A stretch of DNA of 64,000 bases from Micromonospora lupini (GTDB lineage: Bacteria; Actinomycetota; Actinomycetes; Mycobacteriales; Micromonosporaceae): the NCBI RefSeq assembly GCF_026342015.1, contig NZ_JAPENL010000001.1, positions 1,922,001-1,986,000 of the forward strand, in the 5' to 3' direction. The notes beneath the pieces are model-generated. The model saw only the letters and a list, made by a program, of their open reading frames with translations, was not told the origin of the DNA and did no database searches. The position numbers and the translations under genes are program-made. This document shows, in pieces, positions 1-8,398 of the stretch. Each line of letters begins with the position of its first letter. The first letter of the stretch is position 1.

Positions 1-297
1 CCGTTCACCGTCCTTGCCGGGCAGGTCGAGGCCACTGCCCGCGACGGCTTCACGGGCCGCGGCCACCGCGAACTGGGTGGCCCGATCCATCCGCCGCGCC
101 TCCTGCGGGCTGAGCCCGGCCTCGACCGGATCGAAGTCGCACTCGGCGGCGATCCTCGACCGGTACGGCGACGGGTCGAATGCGGTGATGGGCCGGGTCG
201 CGGTGCGGCCCGAGCTGAGCAGGTCCCAGTACTGCTTGAGGTTGGTACCACCCGGAGCGACGGCTCCGAGCCCGGTGACGACCACACGACGACTCAT
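1..297 (-). CDS. Type II PKS ketosynthase alpha, N-terminal part
   Basis: The minus-strand frame starts at the ATG at 297 and runs off the left edge, so only about 99 N-terminal residues are present. It begins MSRRVVVTGLGAVAPGG and continues through a region with the TATRPITAFDPSPYRSR signature and RRMDRATQFAVAA. This is the N-terminus of type II ketosynthases, closer to KS-alpha than to chain length factors. KS-alpha condenses malonyl-ACP units on the growing aromatic polyketide as a KS-alpha/beta dimer. The catalytic Cys and His lie outside the window. The start is 10 bp after the stop of the acyltransferase gene, so the two are probably cotranscribed. Chain length factor and ACP genes are expected just off the edge (inference). 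Confidence 0.85.
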   Translation of the reverse strand, partial: MSRRVVVTGLGAVAPGGTNLKQYWDLLSSGRTATRPITAFDPSPYRSRIAAECDFDPVEAGLSPQEARRMDRATQFAVAAAREAVAGSGLDLPGKDGER

Positions 298-307
298 GGT
301 GCGACGG

Positions 308-1327
308 TCACACCCGGGGCTCAAGTGCCGGTCGAGGCGTCCTGGAAGCGGGTGTGGCAACGGCGGCCAGGGCCGCGGCGAAGGCGCCCAGGTCGTCCTC
401 GCGGCTCCCGGCTCGGACGGGCAGCGCGGCCAGGGCCGTGGACCCGCCTCGTCGTACCGCTGGATGACGTCGGGCGAGCGCGGTGAGCCCGTGTGGTGCG
501 CCGGCCTCGAGGAGCACGGCCGGCTCGGTGGCGCAGACCGCGTCGAGCGCGGCGGCGAACCAGACCGGCGCGACCGGCTGTCGGGCCCAGTACTGCGGGT
601 CGGTAGCCACCGCCGAGGTCATCCGGGCGCCCGTGTAACAGGAGTACAGGGGCAGTCGCGGAGGCCGCAACGGCAACGTGCGCAGCAGCGGTTCGGCGCG
701 GGCGGCCTCCGCGGCGATGGCAGGACTGTGGAACGCCACAGTGGAACGGGCCGACTGGCAGGTGACGCCGGCTTCCCGCAAGAGCTGCGCGGCTCGTGTG
801 AGGGGCTCGTCGGGGCCGGCGAGCAGCACCTGCCGTGGACCGTTGACCGCGGCGAGCACCACTGCTCCATCGAGGTAGGGCTGCACCTGCTCGGGGGTCG
901 CGGCCACCGCGAGCATGCCACCGCGCGGCGCCTCGGCGAGATGGGTGATCCGGTCCCGGAGTACGCGGACGGCGTCCGGCAGGCTCAGCACACCGGCGAG
1001 GGTCGCCGCCACGACCTCGCCGACGCTGTGCCCGAGCAGAGCCGTCGGCACCACGCCACGGTCGAGAACGCTCCGGCCGAGCCCCCAGCCGACCGCGAAC
1101 AGCAACGGCTGGGAGCGGCGGAGGTCGTCGGGCGGTACGACCGGATCGGCGGCGAGCCAGTCCGCCCGGATAGCGGCGCCCTCGGGCCCCCACAGGGCGA
1201 ACACCTCGTCCACGTGGCGGCGGAAATCGCTGTCGCCGCGGTACAGGCCGGTGGCCATGCCAGGTCGCTGCGCGCCCTGACCGGGAAACAGGAGCGCCAC
1301 CCGTACGGCTCTTCTCTGCTCAGACAT
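308..1327 (-). CDS. Acyl-CoA:ACP acyltransferase (FabD-type)
   Basis: A 339-residue protein with the FabD/AT fold signature: FPGQGAQ near residues 14-20, the nucleophile elbow GHSVGE with Ser101, and AFHS carrying the partner His200. Length matches discrete malonyl/acyl transferases. The ATG at 1327 begins MSEQRRAVRVALLFPGQG; the open frame extends further upstream but without homology. Such enzymes load malonyl or starter acyl groups on the ACP. Its placement directly before KS-alpha and divergent from a KSIII-like gene resembles the starter-unit gene sets of anthracycline clusters (DpsC/DpsD, AknE2/AknF), where the AT partner is not always essential. Acyl specificity cannot be read from the sequence with confidence. 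Confidence 0.88.
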   Translation of the reverse strand: MSEQRRAVRVALLFPGQGAQRPGMATGLYRGDSDFRRHVDEVFALWGPEGAAIRADWLAADPVVPPDDLRRSQPLLFAVGWGLGRSVLDRGVVPTALLGHSVGEVVAATLAGVLSLPDAVRVLRDRITHLAEAPRGGMLAVAATPEQVQPYLDGAVVLAAVNGPRQVLLAGPDEPLTRAAQLLREAGVTCQSARSTVAFHSPAIAAEAARAEPLLRTLPLRPPRLPLYSCYTGARMTSAVATDPQYWARQPVAPVWFAAALDAVCATEPAVLLEAGAPHGLTALARRHPAVRRGGSTALAALPVRAGSREDDLGAFAAALAAVATPASRTPRPALEPRV

Positions 1328-1570
1328 GTTCGGCAACGTCGCACCGGCCGCTTGAGGCCGGCTCCAGGCGTACGCCGCTCGACGGTTTCTCGACCCCGCG
1401 CCGAGCGCGACACGCGACGGTGGCGACACCACGACGCGACCTCGCGGCCAACCCGCGGGAGCGCCCGTTTCGAAGCCTGCCCCGCCCCGGGCGGGCGACC
1501 GCCGCCGGTCCGATGTCACGAGCATCGGGCCGGCGGCTCCACGGCACGTGAGCATGAGGGCGGCGAGCAG
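1328..1570. promoter_or_regulatory. Divergent promoter region between AT and KSIII genes
   Basis: A 243-bp non-coding region separates the divergent acyltransferase and KSIII-like genes and must hold both promoters. It contains a 7+4+7 direct repeat at 1350-1367, annotated separately. A GAGGGCGG stretch just upstream of 1571 is a plausible ribosome binding site for the KSIII gene. I see no convincing -10/-35 pair. Confidence 0.5.
1350..1367. promoter_or_regulatory. Candidate SARP box (direct repeat, 11-bp period)
   Basis: The sequence reads GCTTGAG-gccg-GCTCCAG, two heptamers with a 4-bp spacer, hence an 11-bp period. SARP activators bind such direct repeats on one face of the helix near the -35 region. 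An almost identical repeat occurs at 9338-9355 upstream of the SDR gene in the same cluster, and two SARP genes are present. The assignment is inferred from spacing and recurrence. Confidence 0.5.
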
Positions 1571-2602
1571 ATGCGCATCGGTGGAATCCACGTGGCCGGT
1601 GTGGCCGCGCACATCCCGGGCCGGGTACTGACGGCCGACGCGGTAAGCGCCGGCAGTTGCGCGGGGCGACTGGCCGCGCAGACCGGGGTGGACTCGGTCG
1701 CCGTGTCGGCCGACGAGTCCGCTCCGGACATGGCGGTCCGGGCCGCCGAGCTGGCGTTGAAGCGCTCCGGGCACACCGCGCACGAGGTGGCGTTGCTGCT
1801 GCACGCCTGCGTCTACCACCAGGGGCACGACATCTGGGCGCCGGCGTCGTACGTGCAGCGGATGGCCGTCGGTAACCGCTGTCCGGCTCTGGAGGTGCGG
1901 CAACTGTCGAACGGCGGCCTCGGCGCGCTCGACCTGGCGGTGGCGTATCTGAGCGCGGCGCCGGACCGGACCGCGGCGCTGCTCACCACCGGAGACCGGT
2001 TCACCGCACCCGGTTTCGACCGCTGGAACAGTGACCCCGGCACGGTCTACGGCGACGCGGGCACCGCCCTGCTGCTGTCCCGGGACGGCGGCTTCGCCCG
2101 GCTGTTGAGCCTGGCCACTGTCTCCGAGCCGGAGTTGGAGGGGCTGCACCGCGGCGACGATCCGTTCGGCGCCGTGCCGCTGGCCCAGCGACAGCCGGTG
2201 GACCTGGACGTGGTCAAGAAGGCGTTCGTCGCGCGGACCGGGGTGTCGTACAGCATCAGTCGTGTGGTGGCCGGGCAGGCGGAGGCGCTGAGCCGGGCCC
2301 TCGCGCAGGCGGGGTTGGAGTTCGCGGACGTGGACCGGTTCGTGTTGCCGCACTTCGGGTTGCGCAGGTTGACCTCGTCGTACCTGCGGCCGTGGGGACT
2401 GCGGCCGGAGAAGACCACCTGGTCCTGGGCCCGGACCGTGGGCCACCTCGGTGCGGGTGACCAGTTCAGCGGTCTGGCGCACCTGGTGGAGTCCCGGCAG
2501 GTCCACCCCGGCGAACATGTGCTGCTCGCCGGGGTGGGGGCAGGGTACTCGTGGACCTGCGCGGTGTTGCGGATCGACGAGGTCCCGGACTGGGCGGTGT
2601 GA
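1571..2602 (+). CDS. DpsC-like KSIII starter-unit enzyme with Ser in place of Cys
   Basis: A 343-residue protein of the ketosynthase III (FabH) family. In FabH the nucleophile is a Cys; here the aligned segment reads EVRQLSNGGLGALDLA, with Ser113. The usual GNTSAAS-type Asn motif is replaced by VGHLGAGD. DpsC of daunorubicin biosynthesis also uses a Ser, and as I recall its partner His lies 80 residues later; here H193 (GLHRGDDP) is exactly 80 residues after S113. The likely role is selection or loading of a non-acetate starter such as propionyl. The ATG at 1571 has a GAGGGCGG stretch upstream. The gene is divergent from the acyltransferase and converges on the ABC substrate-binding gene with a 6-bp gap. 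Confidence 0.85.
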   Translation: MRIGGIHVAGVAAHIPGRVLTADAVSAGSCAGRLAAQTGVDSVAVSADESAPDMAVRAAELALKRSGHTAHEVALLLHACVYHQGHDIWAPASYVQRMAVGNRCPALEVRQLSNGGLGALDLAVAYLSAAPDRTAALLTTGDRFTAPGFDRWNSDPGTVYGDAGTALLLSRDGGFARLLSLATVSEPELEGLHRGDDPFGAVPLAQRQPVDLDVVKKAFVARTGVSYSISRVVAGQAEALSRALAQAGLEFADVDRFVLPHFGLRRLTSSYLRPWGLRPEKTTWSWARTVGHLGAGDQFSGLAHLVESRQVHPGEHVLLAGVGAGYSWTCAVLRIDEVPDWAV

Positions 2603-2608
2603 GGTTCG

Positions 2609-3529
2609 TCAGGCCGCCGACGGGTTGACCGCCGAGTGCTGGATCCCGGCCTCCTCCAGGTGCCACTTGGCCAGGATCTTCTGGTAGGTGCCCTCGGCGA
2701 CGAGTGCATCGATCGCGGCGCGCAACGGTTCCGCCAGGCCGGCGCCCCTGTTCGTGGCGAGTCCGACGTCGCGGCGGTCGAGTTGGCCGGCGAGGCGCAG
2801 GCCCGGCTGTTGGGCGGCGGCGTACCGCAGCACGCTCGCGGAGCTGACCAGCACGTCGACGTGCCCCTCGCGCAGTGCCAGGAAGTGCGCGGCCGCGTCG
2901 CTGTAGGTGCTGACCCGGTAGGGCTGCTTACCGGCCTGGGCGCACTTGTCCTGCTGCCGGCGTAGGTCGTTCTCGAAGGTGCTGCCCACACCGGTGCCGA
3001 TCGAGGATCCACAGAGCTGCGCCAGATCCTTGACCTCGGTGAGGGAGCTGTCGTCGCGGACCAGGATGCCCGTCCCGTCGGTCAGGTACGTGGTGAAGTC
3101 GAGGACCTTCTTGCGCTCCTCGGTGACGGAGAAGTTGGCCGTGCCGACGGCGAAGCGGCCGGCGGTGAGCCCGGTCAGCAGCGATGCGCCACTGACCTGG
3201 TCACGCTTGACGGTCAGGCCGAGTTTCCTGGCTACCGCGTCGGCGACGTCGATGTCGATGCCGCGCGGTGGCCCGCCGTCCTGCGGGTGGAAGGCGATCG
3301 GCGGGGTTCCGACGGCCGAGCCCACGGTAAGCACCCCGGACTGGCGGATCTCCGCCGGAAGCAGCTCCTTCAGAGCCGGGTCGGCCTGGACGGCGGAGAC
3401 GACGTCCTCGGCGCCGAGGTTCTTCGGTGCTTCCTGGATGCTGCTGGCCGGTGCCGCGTGCAGGCATCCCGACAGCAGAAGCAGCCCGACGGCGCCGACG
3501 GCCGCCCGGCGAATACGGCTATGGGGCAC
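2609..3529 (-). CDS. Amino-acid-type ABC transporter substrate-binding lipoprotein
   Basis: A 306-residue exported lipoprotein: basic start MPHSRIRR, hydrophobic stretch, then lipobox LLLLSGC. The mature part is a type 2 periplasmic binding domain (SBP_bac_3), with GVLTVGSAVGTPPIAF, RGIDIDVADAVARKLG and GRFAVGTANFSVTEERKK as recognisable blocks. These proteins capture polar amino acids or related compounds outside the membrane and deliver them to the cognate permease. It is the last gene of an operon with the ATPase and permease, 10 bp after the ATPase stop. The monooxygenase gene in the same operon recalls Bacillus systems for S-methylcysteine or cystine, so a sulfur amino acid is one possible substrate (inference). 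Confidence 0.88.
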   Translation of the reverse strand: MPHSRIRRAAVGAVGLLLLSGCLHAAPASSIQEAPKNLGAEDVVSAVQADPALKELLPAEIRQSGVLTVGSAVGTPPIAFHPQDGGPPRGIDIDVADAVARKLGLTVKRDQVSGASLLTGLTAGRFAVGTANFSVTEERKKVLDFTTYLTDGTGILVRDDSSLTEVKDLAQLCGSSIGTGVGSTFENDLRRQQDKCAQAGKQPYRVSTYSDAAAHFLALREGHVDVLVSSASVLRYAAAQQPGLRLAGQLDRRDVGLATNRGAGLAEPLRAAIDALVAEGTYQKILAKWHLEEAGIQHSAVNPSAA

Positions 3530-3539
3530 GGTGTCTCCT

Positions 3540-4349
3540 TCAACGTTGCTGGATGGTGGCGAAGAATCGGGCGGTCCGCTCCTCCCGCGGACTGCCGAGC
3601 ATCGTGGCGGGCGGTCCCTGTTCGACGATCCGGCCGCGGTCGATGAAGACGATCTCGTCGGCGACCTCGGCGGCGAAGCGCAGCTCGTGGGTGACGATGA
3701 GCATCGTCATGCCGCCGGCGGCGAGGTCGCGTACGACCGACAGCACCTCGCCGACCAGTTCCGGGTCGAGCGCGCTTGTCGGCTCGTCGAAGAGCATCAC
3801 CTTCGGACGCAGAGCGAGTGCCCTGGCGATCGCGACGCGTTGTTGTTCGCCGCCGGACAACTCGCGGGGATACGACCGCTCCTTGTGGGCCAGACCGACT
3901 CGTTGCAGGAGTTCCCGGGCCCGGGCCCGGGCATCGGCGCGGCTCGCCCCCTGCACCGCGACCGGAGCTTCGACGATGTTCTCCAGGACCGTCAGATGCG
4001 GAAAGAGGTTCAGCGCCTGGAACACCATCCCCACGGCTGTCCGGTGCCGGGCGAGCAGACGCGGTGGGGCCTCGATCACCCGGTTGCCGCGCCGGATCAG
4101 CCCGACCGGCTGCCCGTCGATCAGGACGGCGCCGGAGTCGGGCCGTTCGAGGCGGTTGACGCAGCGCAGCAGGGTGCTCTTGCCCGAGCCGGACGGTCCG
4201 ACCACACAGGTGACAGTGCCGGCCGGAACGGTCAGGTCCACGCGGTCGAGAACGGCCACGTCGCCGAACGCCTTGCTGATCTGGATGAGCCGAACCATGG
4301 TGCGCGGTTCACCGGTCGCCACTGCCAGTTCCTCGGCGGCGGTGCTCAC
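3540..4349 (-). CDS. Amino-acid-type ABC transporter ATP-binding protein
   Basis: A 269-residue ATPase of the polar amino acid uptake class. It has Walker A GPSGSGKS, a Q-loop in MVFQALNLFPHLTVLENI, signature LSGGEQQR, Walker B VMLFDEPTSALDPE and switch His in IVTHELRFA. The GTG start at 4349 overlaps the permease stop as GTGA, indicating translational coupling. An internal ATG at 4298 (MVRLIQISKAFG) would give the more usual length, so the first 17 residues are uncertain. It energises the permease encoded just upstream. Confidence 0.9.
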   Translation of the reverse strand: MSTAAEELAVATGEPRTMVRLIQISKAFGDVAVLDRVDLTVPAGTVTCVVGPSGSGKSTLLRCVNRLERPDSGAVLIDGQPVGLIRRGNRVIEAPPRLLARHRTAVGMVFQALNLFPHLTVLENIVEAPVAVQGASRADARARARELLQRVGLAHKERSYPRELSGGEQQRVAIARALALRPKVMLFDEPTSALDPELVGEVLSVVRDLAAGGMTMLIVTHELRFAAEVADEIVFIDRGRIVEQGPPATMLGSPREERTARFFATIQQR

Positions 4350-5248
4350 CGGTCCTCCCCGGCGAGGAGCGACAGGCGTGGTCCCGCCGGGCCGGCCCGA
4401 CCGCTGCCCCGCCCGAAGAACCGCTCCAGGAGGTACTGGACCACGCTGAGCAGGGTGGTGAAGAACAGGTACCAGAGGGTCGCCACGAGCAGCAGCGGAA
4501 TCACGAGGTAGTTACGGTTGTAGATGAGCTGGACGGAGAAGAGCAGGTCCTGTCCGGCGATGACGCTGACCACCGAGGTTCCCTTCAGCAGCGCCGCGGC
4601 CTGGTTGGCGGCCGGCGGAACGATGGCCCGCATCGCCTGCGGCAGCACGATGCGCCACAGGGTGCGCGGACGGGAGAGGCCGAGGGCCTGAGCCGCTTCG
4701 GTCTGCGACCTCTCGACCGACAGCAGCCCGGCCCGGACGATCTCGGCGGCGTGTGCGGCCTCGTGCAGGGTCAGGCCGATGACCGCCGCCGCGAACCCGT
4801 TGATCAGGCCGCGGGTGGGCAGGTCCAGGATCGTCGGGCCGAAGGGCACCCCCACCGTCAGCCGTGGGTAGACAAGCGAGATGTTGTACCAGAACAGCAG
4901 CTGGACCAGGATCGGGACGGACCGGAACAGCCACGTGTAACCCCAGCTGATCGCCTGCAGCAGGCGGCTCCCGGACAGCCGCATGACAGCCAGCACCGTT
5001 CCGAGGGCGAACCCCCCGATCAGGGCGATGGCGGTCAACAACAGGGTGACCCGCAGGCCGTCAAGGACGACGTCGGCGGTGAGGTACTGCCCCACCACAT
5101 CCCACTCGAAGGCCGGGTTGCCCGCCATGCTCACCAGCGCGAGCAGGAGCAGCACCAACCCGGCCACGCCCGCGACCCAGCGCAGGGGACGTCGCGCGGG
5201 CCGGGCGTCGGCGTAACTGTCGGCCAGGACGGCCGTCGGGGTGGACAC
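4346..5248 (-). CDS. Amino-acid-type ABC transporter permease
   Basis: A 300-residue membrane protein of the HisM/GlnP family. After a short cytosolic N-terminus come a first membrane segment (VAGLVLLLLALVSM) and further hydrophobic segments. The coupling motif EAAQALGLSRPRTLWRIVLPQAMRAIVPP, which contacts the ATPase, is intact. GTG at 5248 is the start, 12 bp after the stop of the luciferase-like monooxygenase gene. A single permease gene suggests a homodimer channel. With the ATPase and binding protein it forms a complete importer. Confidence 0.9.
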   Translation of the reverse strand: MSTPTAVLADSYADARPARRPLRWVAGVAGLVLLLLALVSMAGNPAFEWDVVGQYLTADVVLDGLRVTLLLTAIALIGGFALGTVLAVMRLSGSRLLQAISWGYTWLFRSVPILVQLLFWYNISLVYPRLTVGVPFGPTILDLPTRGLINGFAAAVIGLTLHEAAHAAEIVRAGLLSVERSQTEAAQALGLSRPRTLWRIVLPQAMRAIVPPAANQAAALLKGTSVVSVIAGQDLLFSVQLIYNRNYLVIPLLLVATLWYLFFTTLLSVVQYLLERFFGRGSGRAGPAGPRLSLLAGEDR

Positions 5249-5260
5249 GGCGCGTTTCCG

Positions 5261-6313
5261 TCAGAACCTGGGCAGCACGTGCTCGGCGAACAGGCGCAGC
5301 GATCTGGCGGCCCGCTCGTACGGGACGTTGCCGGAGACCACCTGCAGGCTCAGGGTCACCTCACCGAACCAGTCGCGGATGGTCTCCACCGCGGCGACGA
5401 CCTGCTCGGGCGAGCCGACCAGAGCCTTGCGGTCAGCCACCTGCCTGTCGAAGTTGCCCTTGCCGACCCGCTCGACGATCTTCTCGTAGCCGGGATAGTC
5501 GCTGCTTCGGGTGTGCGCCCAGGACGAGACGGCAGCGGCGAGCGCTCCGTGCGACTGATCGGCGTACTGGCGGCCGAGCCGCTGTGCCTCGTCGGCGTCG
5601 TCGGCCAGGAACGCGTTGTAGCTCATGTGCACGTCCTCGTCGGTCGGCGTGAAGCCACCGGCCGCGGCGGCCTTGCGGTACAGCGCGAGGACGTCCTGCA
5701 CCTGCTCCCGGGAGTTGATCGAGGGAACGAGCATGACGCCGTACCCGTTGCGGCCGGCTGCCTCGGCCGACTCCGCCGACTTGGCCGTGGCCACCAGGAT
5801 CCGCGGATGCGGCTGCTGGACCGGCCGCGGCAACAGGGTGACCGGACCGAACCGGTAGAACCGGCCGTCCCACACCGCCTGCTCGGTGGACCAGAGCAGC
5901 TTGCACGCGTCCACACCCTCGTCGAAACGGGCCCGACTCTCATCCAGCGGTACGCCGAAGGCCTGGAACTCGTCCGGCAGGAACGCCCGACCGAACCCGA
6001 CGTCGAGCCGGCCACCGGAGATGCCGTCGAGCATCGCCAGCTTCCCGGCGAGTTTCACCGGATGGGTGAACGCGGGCAGCACCGCACCGGTGACCAGACG
6101 AATCCGCCTGGTCCTGGCTGCCGCGGCCGCCAGGAACGTGACCGGGTCGGGGCTGTACCCACCGTACGGGGAGAAGTAGTGCTCGACCGTCTTGACGTGG
6201 TGGAAGCCCAGTTCGTCGGCCAGTTCCGCCAGGCGCAGGCTCTCCTCGAAGTACTGGGCGGCGGGCTTGTCCTGCGGACCGACGGTCGGGAAGAGGTTGA
6301 TGCCGAACTTCAT
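5261..6313 (-). CDS. LLM-class flavin-dependent monooxygenase
   Basis: A 350-residue bacterial luciferase-like protein (LLM family, TIM barrel using FMNH2 or F420). Recognisable blocks include the N-terminal MKFGINLFPTVGPQDK, LADELGFHHVKTVEHY, RIRLVTGAVLPAF and GGRLDVGFGRAFLPDEF. The ATG at 6313 has a GAGGGAGCT ribosome binding site. It sits between the phosphotransferase-like gene and the amino-acid importer in a tight operon. In Bacillus, luciferase-like monooxygenases accompany amino-acid importers for S-methylcysteine use, so a sulfur-scavenging role is possible. A tailoring oxygenase for the polyketide is the alternative. Confidence 0.85.
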   Translation of the reverse strand: MKFGINLFPTVGPQDKPAAQYFEESLRLAELADELGFHHVKTVEHYFSPYGGYSPDPVTFLAAAAARTRRIRLVTGAVLPAFTHPVKLAGKLAMLDGISGGRLDVGFGRAFLPDEFQAFGVPLDESRARFDEGVDACKLLWSTEQAVWDGRFYRFGPVTLLPRPVQQPHPRILVATAKSAESAEAAGRNGYGVMLVPSINSREQVQDVLALYRKAAAAGGFTPTDEDVHMSYNAFLADDADEAQRLGRQYADQSHGALAAAVSSWAHTRSSDYPGYEKIVERVGKGNFDRQVADRKALVGSPEQVVAAVETIRDWFGEVTLSLQVVSGNVPYERAARSLRLFAEHVLPRF

Positions 6314-6379
6314 TCCAGCTCCCTCGGATTCGGGCGGACCGCTGCTGGCCCCGTACGGTGCCGACCATTGCGGGGTTCC

Positions 6380-7453
6380 CTAGAGGCCTGCTACACCCGT
6401 ACTGGAGAGATCGAGACCGCTCTCGGCGAGCCGGCGGCGCAACAGCGCTGTCGCGTTGCGGTGCAGCGGAAAGTCCGATCCCGGTGGCAGGACGCCGGTC
6501 TCCTCGAGCAGCCGCACGACCCGGGCGGTGATGACACAGAACCGGAAGGCGGCGTGGACCTCGTAGTAGGCGAGATGGGCCAGCGGCCGGCCGAGGAGCC
6601 GGGCGTAGAACTCCTCGGTCTCGGCGCGGGCCGGCAGGCCGGGCAGCCGGGGAGCGCCGATGCCGTCGCTGAGGAACCGGTCCATGTGCAGGAACCAGGC
6701 CAGGTCGCTCTCCGGGCGACCGACGTCGGTCATCTCCCAGTCCAGCAGGGCGGCCGGGCGGTCACCGGCGAACACGATGTTGCCGAGCCGGGCGTCTCCC
6801 CACAGCGGGCTGGGTGTCTGCGGCGCCGGTGGCTGGTGGGCCTGCAGCCAGGCCAGCGCGGTCCGGGCGGCGTCGTTGCCCGCGGCGCCGAAGTACTCCA
6901 GCTGCCCGGCGTAGAACGCCAGGTCGCCGGAGGGCGCGGGGGTCGCCCCCAGGTCCGCCGGGTCGAGCCGGTGCAACCGCCCCATCGCGGACAGGGCGGC
7001 GAACCACGCCGCCCGCTGCCGCTGCGGCGAGGCCGAGGCCAGCCAGCCCTCCCGGTGGTACGACGGCAGGTCCGCCGGGACCTCACCGGTGATCCGGCTC
7101 ATCACCACGAACGGCGCCCCGAGTACGCCCGGATCGGGCTCGAACCCGAGCACCGGCGCGACCGGGACGTCGGTCCGGGCCAGCGCCATCTGCACGCCGA
7201 CCTGTTCCGGCCAGCGCAGATCGGGGAAGATCCGGTGCCCGACCGGCGCAACCCGGACGGCGAGCGGCGCGACTCGTTGGCGTCCGTCCTCCACCCACCT
7301 GGCGTCGCAGAGCAGGATCTCGGCGGAGAATCCGGCGGTCCTCGGGACGGTCAACGGACCTACGGCGACGTCGCTGACGCCACGCTTGTCGCGGAGCCAG
7401 CCGGCCAACCGGGCCCGGGTCAGGTCGGGGTCGCGCTGGACGGGTACGGGCAC
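6380..7453 (-). CDS. Aminoglycoside phosphotransferase-like (ACAD10-type) kinase fold protein
   Basis: A 357-residue member of the APH/choline kinase fold. The catalytic loop reads LWGDARLGNIVF, with the base Asp and the metal-binding Asn kept and the usual leading His replaced by Trp. The metal motif LLDWEMTDVGRPESDLAWF follows, as in the ACAD10-type branch. GTG at 7453 (VPVPVQRDPDLT) is chosen because TCGGAGG precedes it and because it lies 13 bp after the SARP stop; the frame extends further without homology. Substrates of this branch are largely unknown. It may phosphorylate a hydroxylated metabolite of the cluster or act in self-resistance; neither can be decided here. Confidence 0.8.
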   Translation of the reverse strand: MPVPVQRDPDLTRARLAGWLRDKRGVSDVAVGPLTVPRTAGFSAEILLCDARWVEDGRQRVAPLAVRVAPVGHRIFPDLRWPEQVGVQMALARTDVPVAPVLGFEPDPGVLGAPFVVMSRITGEVPADLPSYHREGWLASASPQRQRAAWFAALSAMGRLHRLDPADLGATPAPSGDLAFYAGQLEYFGAAGNDAARTALAWLQAHQPPAPQTPSPLWGDARLGNIVFAGDRPAALLDWEMTDVGRPESDLAWFLHMDRFLSDGIGAPRLPGLPARAETEEFYARLLGRPLAHLAYYEVHAAFRFCVITARVVRLLEETGVLPPGSDFPLHRNATALLRRRLAESGLDLSSTGVAGL

Positions 7454-7466
7454 GGGGAGCCTCCGA

Positions 7467-8303
7467 TCAGGACACGCCGGACGACGGCGCGGGCACGAGA
7501 GTGGGGCGGCGGAACGTGGGGACCGGCGGCTCCGTGGTCGGGTCGGCGGGCGACTCGAGCCAGGCCGCACCGGATCGCACGGCACGGTGCAACCGCTGCA
7601 CCGCCGCCGAGGGCTCGACCCCGAGTTCACGCCCCAGCGCGGCGCAGAGCCGCTGGTAGACCAGGACGGCGTCAGCCTGCCGCCCACTGCGGTAGAGCGC
7701 GGTCATCAGGCTGGCGTGAATCGGCTCGCGCAGCGGATGCCGACCGGCGAGAGTCGTCGCCGCGGCCACCACCTGCCGGTGCCGGCCACAACGCAGCTCC
7801 GCTTCCAGGTACCTGTCGATCAGCAGCAGCCGCCACTGGTCGAGGTGCCCGATGATCTCCTCGGCCACCGGACCGACCCGTACGTCGGCGAGGACCGGGC
7901 CCCGCCACAGCGTCAGCGCCTGCTGCCAGTCGTGTGCGGCGTGCGCCGGTCTCCCGGCCGCGGCGTGCTGGTCGCCTCGGCGAGCCCACTCGCGGACCAC
8001 ACCCAGATCGGTCTGCTCCGGGTCGATCCGCAGCAGATAGCCGCGCTCACCGGTGAGCAGCCGCGCCGGCGCCTCCGCCTGGGCCAGCACCCGGCGCAGA
8101 TGCATGACGTACGTCTGCAGCGTGGTGGCGGCGCTGCGTGGCGGGTGGTCGTCCCACAACTCCCGCACGCAGGTCGTCACCGGCACTGTCGCGCCCGCCC
8201 GTAACGCGAGCAGACCGAGTAGCTGCCGCTGCTTGGGCGCGGTCGGGCCCGCATCACCGCCGGCCGGGCCGATTCGCAGTCCACCGAGCACGTCGAGGTA
8301 CAT
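7467..8303 (-). CDS. SARP-family transcriptional activator (first of two)
   Basis: A 278-residue regulator: an OmpR-like winged helix (KQRQLLGLLALRAGATVPV, LQTYVMHLRRVL, GYLLRIDPEQTD) followed by a bacterial transcriptional activator domain with TPR-like helices (ALTLWRGP, REPIHASLMTALYRSGRQADAL-type, LGRELGVEPS). No NB-ARC domain follows, so it is the small DnrI/ActII-ORF4 class that activates polyketide genes. The ATG at 8303 (MYLDVLGG) has GGAAGG upstream. It heads a probable six-gene minus-strand operon down to 2609, with gaps of 13, 66 and 12 bp and then overlaps. Confidence 0.9.
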   Translation of the reverse strand: MYLDVLGGLRIGPAGGDAGPTAPKQRQLLGLLALRAGATVPVTTCVRELWDDHPPRSAATTLQTYVMHLRRVLAQAEAPARLLTGERGYLLRIDPEQTDLGVVREWARRGDQHAAAGRPAHAAHDWQQALTLWRGPVLADVRVGPVAEEIIGHLDQWRLLLIDRYLEAELRCGRHRQVVAAATTLAGRHPLREPIHASLMTALYRSGRQADAVLVYQRLCAALGRELGVEPSAAVQRLHRAVRSGAAWLESPADPTTEPPVPTFRRPTLVPAPSSGVS

Positions 8304-8398
8304 CAGCACACCTTCCGATCGAGACGCCGCCTCCAGCCGGAGCCGAGCGCGTTCGGGCCCACTGGGGTCCGGACCCACGTCGCAGCACCGGAGGAGAC
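8304..8398. promoter_or_regulatory. Divergent promoter region, SARP and MBL-fold genes
   Basis: The 95-bp gap between divergent starts holds a weaker 11-bp-spaced pair, CCTCCAG-ccgg-AGCCGAG, starting near 8329, that could be another SARP site. The plus-strand gene has a strong GGAGGAG ribosome binding site just before 8399. The repeat match is loose. Confidence 0.35.

Noticed and set aside
14..1570. Long plus-strand open frame upstream of the KSIII gene
   Set aside because: It lies antisense to KS-alpha and the acyltransferase, is Arg/Gly-rich and has no homology; only the part from 1571 matches a family.
4751..7855. Plus-strand frame of about 1000 codons
   Set aside because: It is antisense to the permease, monooxygenase, phosphotransferase-like and SARP genes, which all carry clear motifs; the translation is low-complexity.
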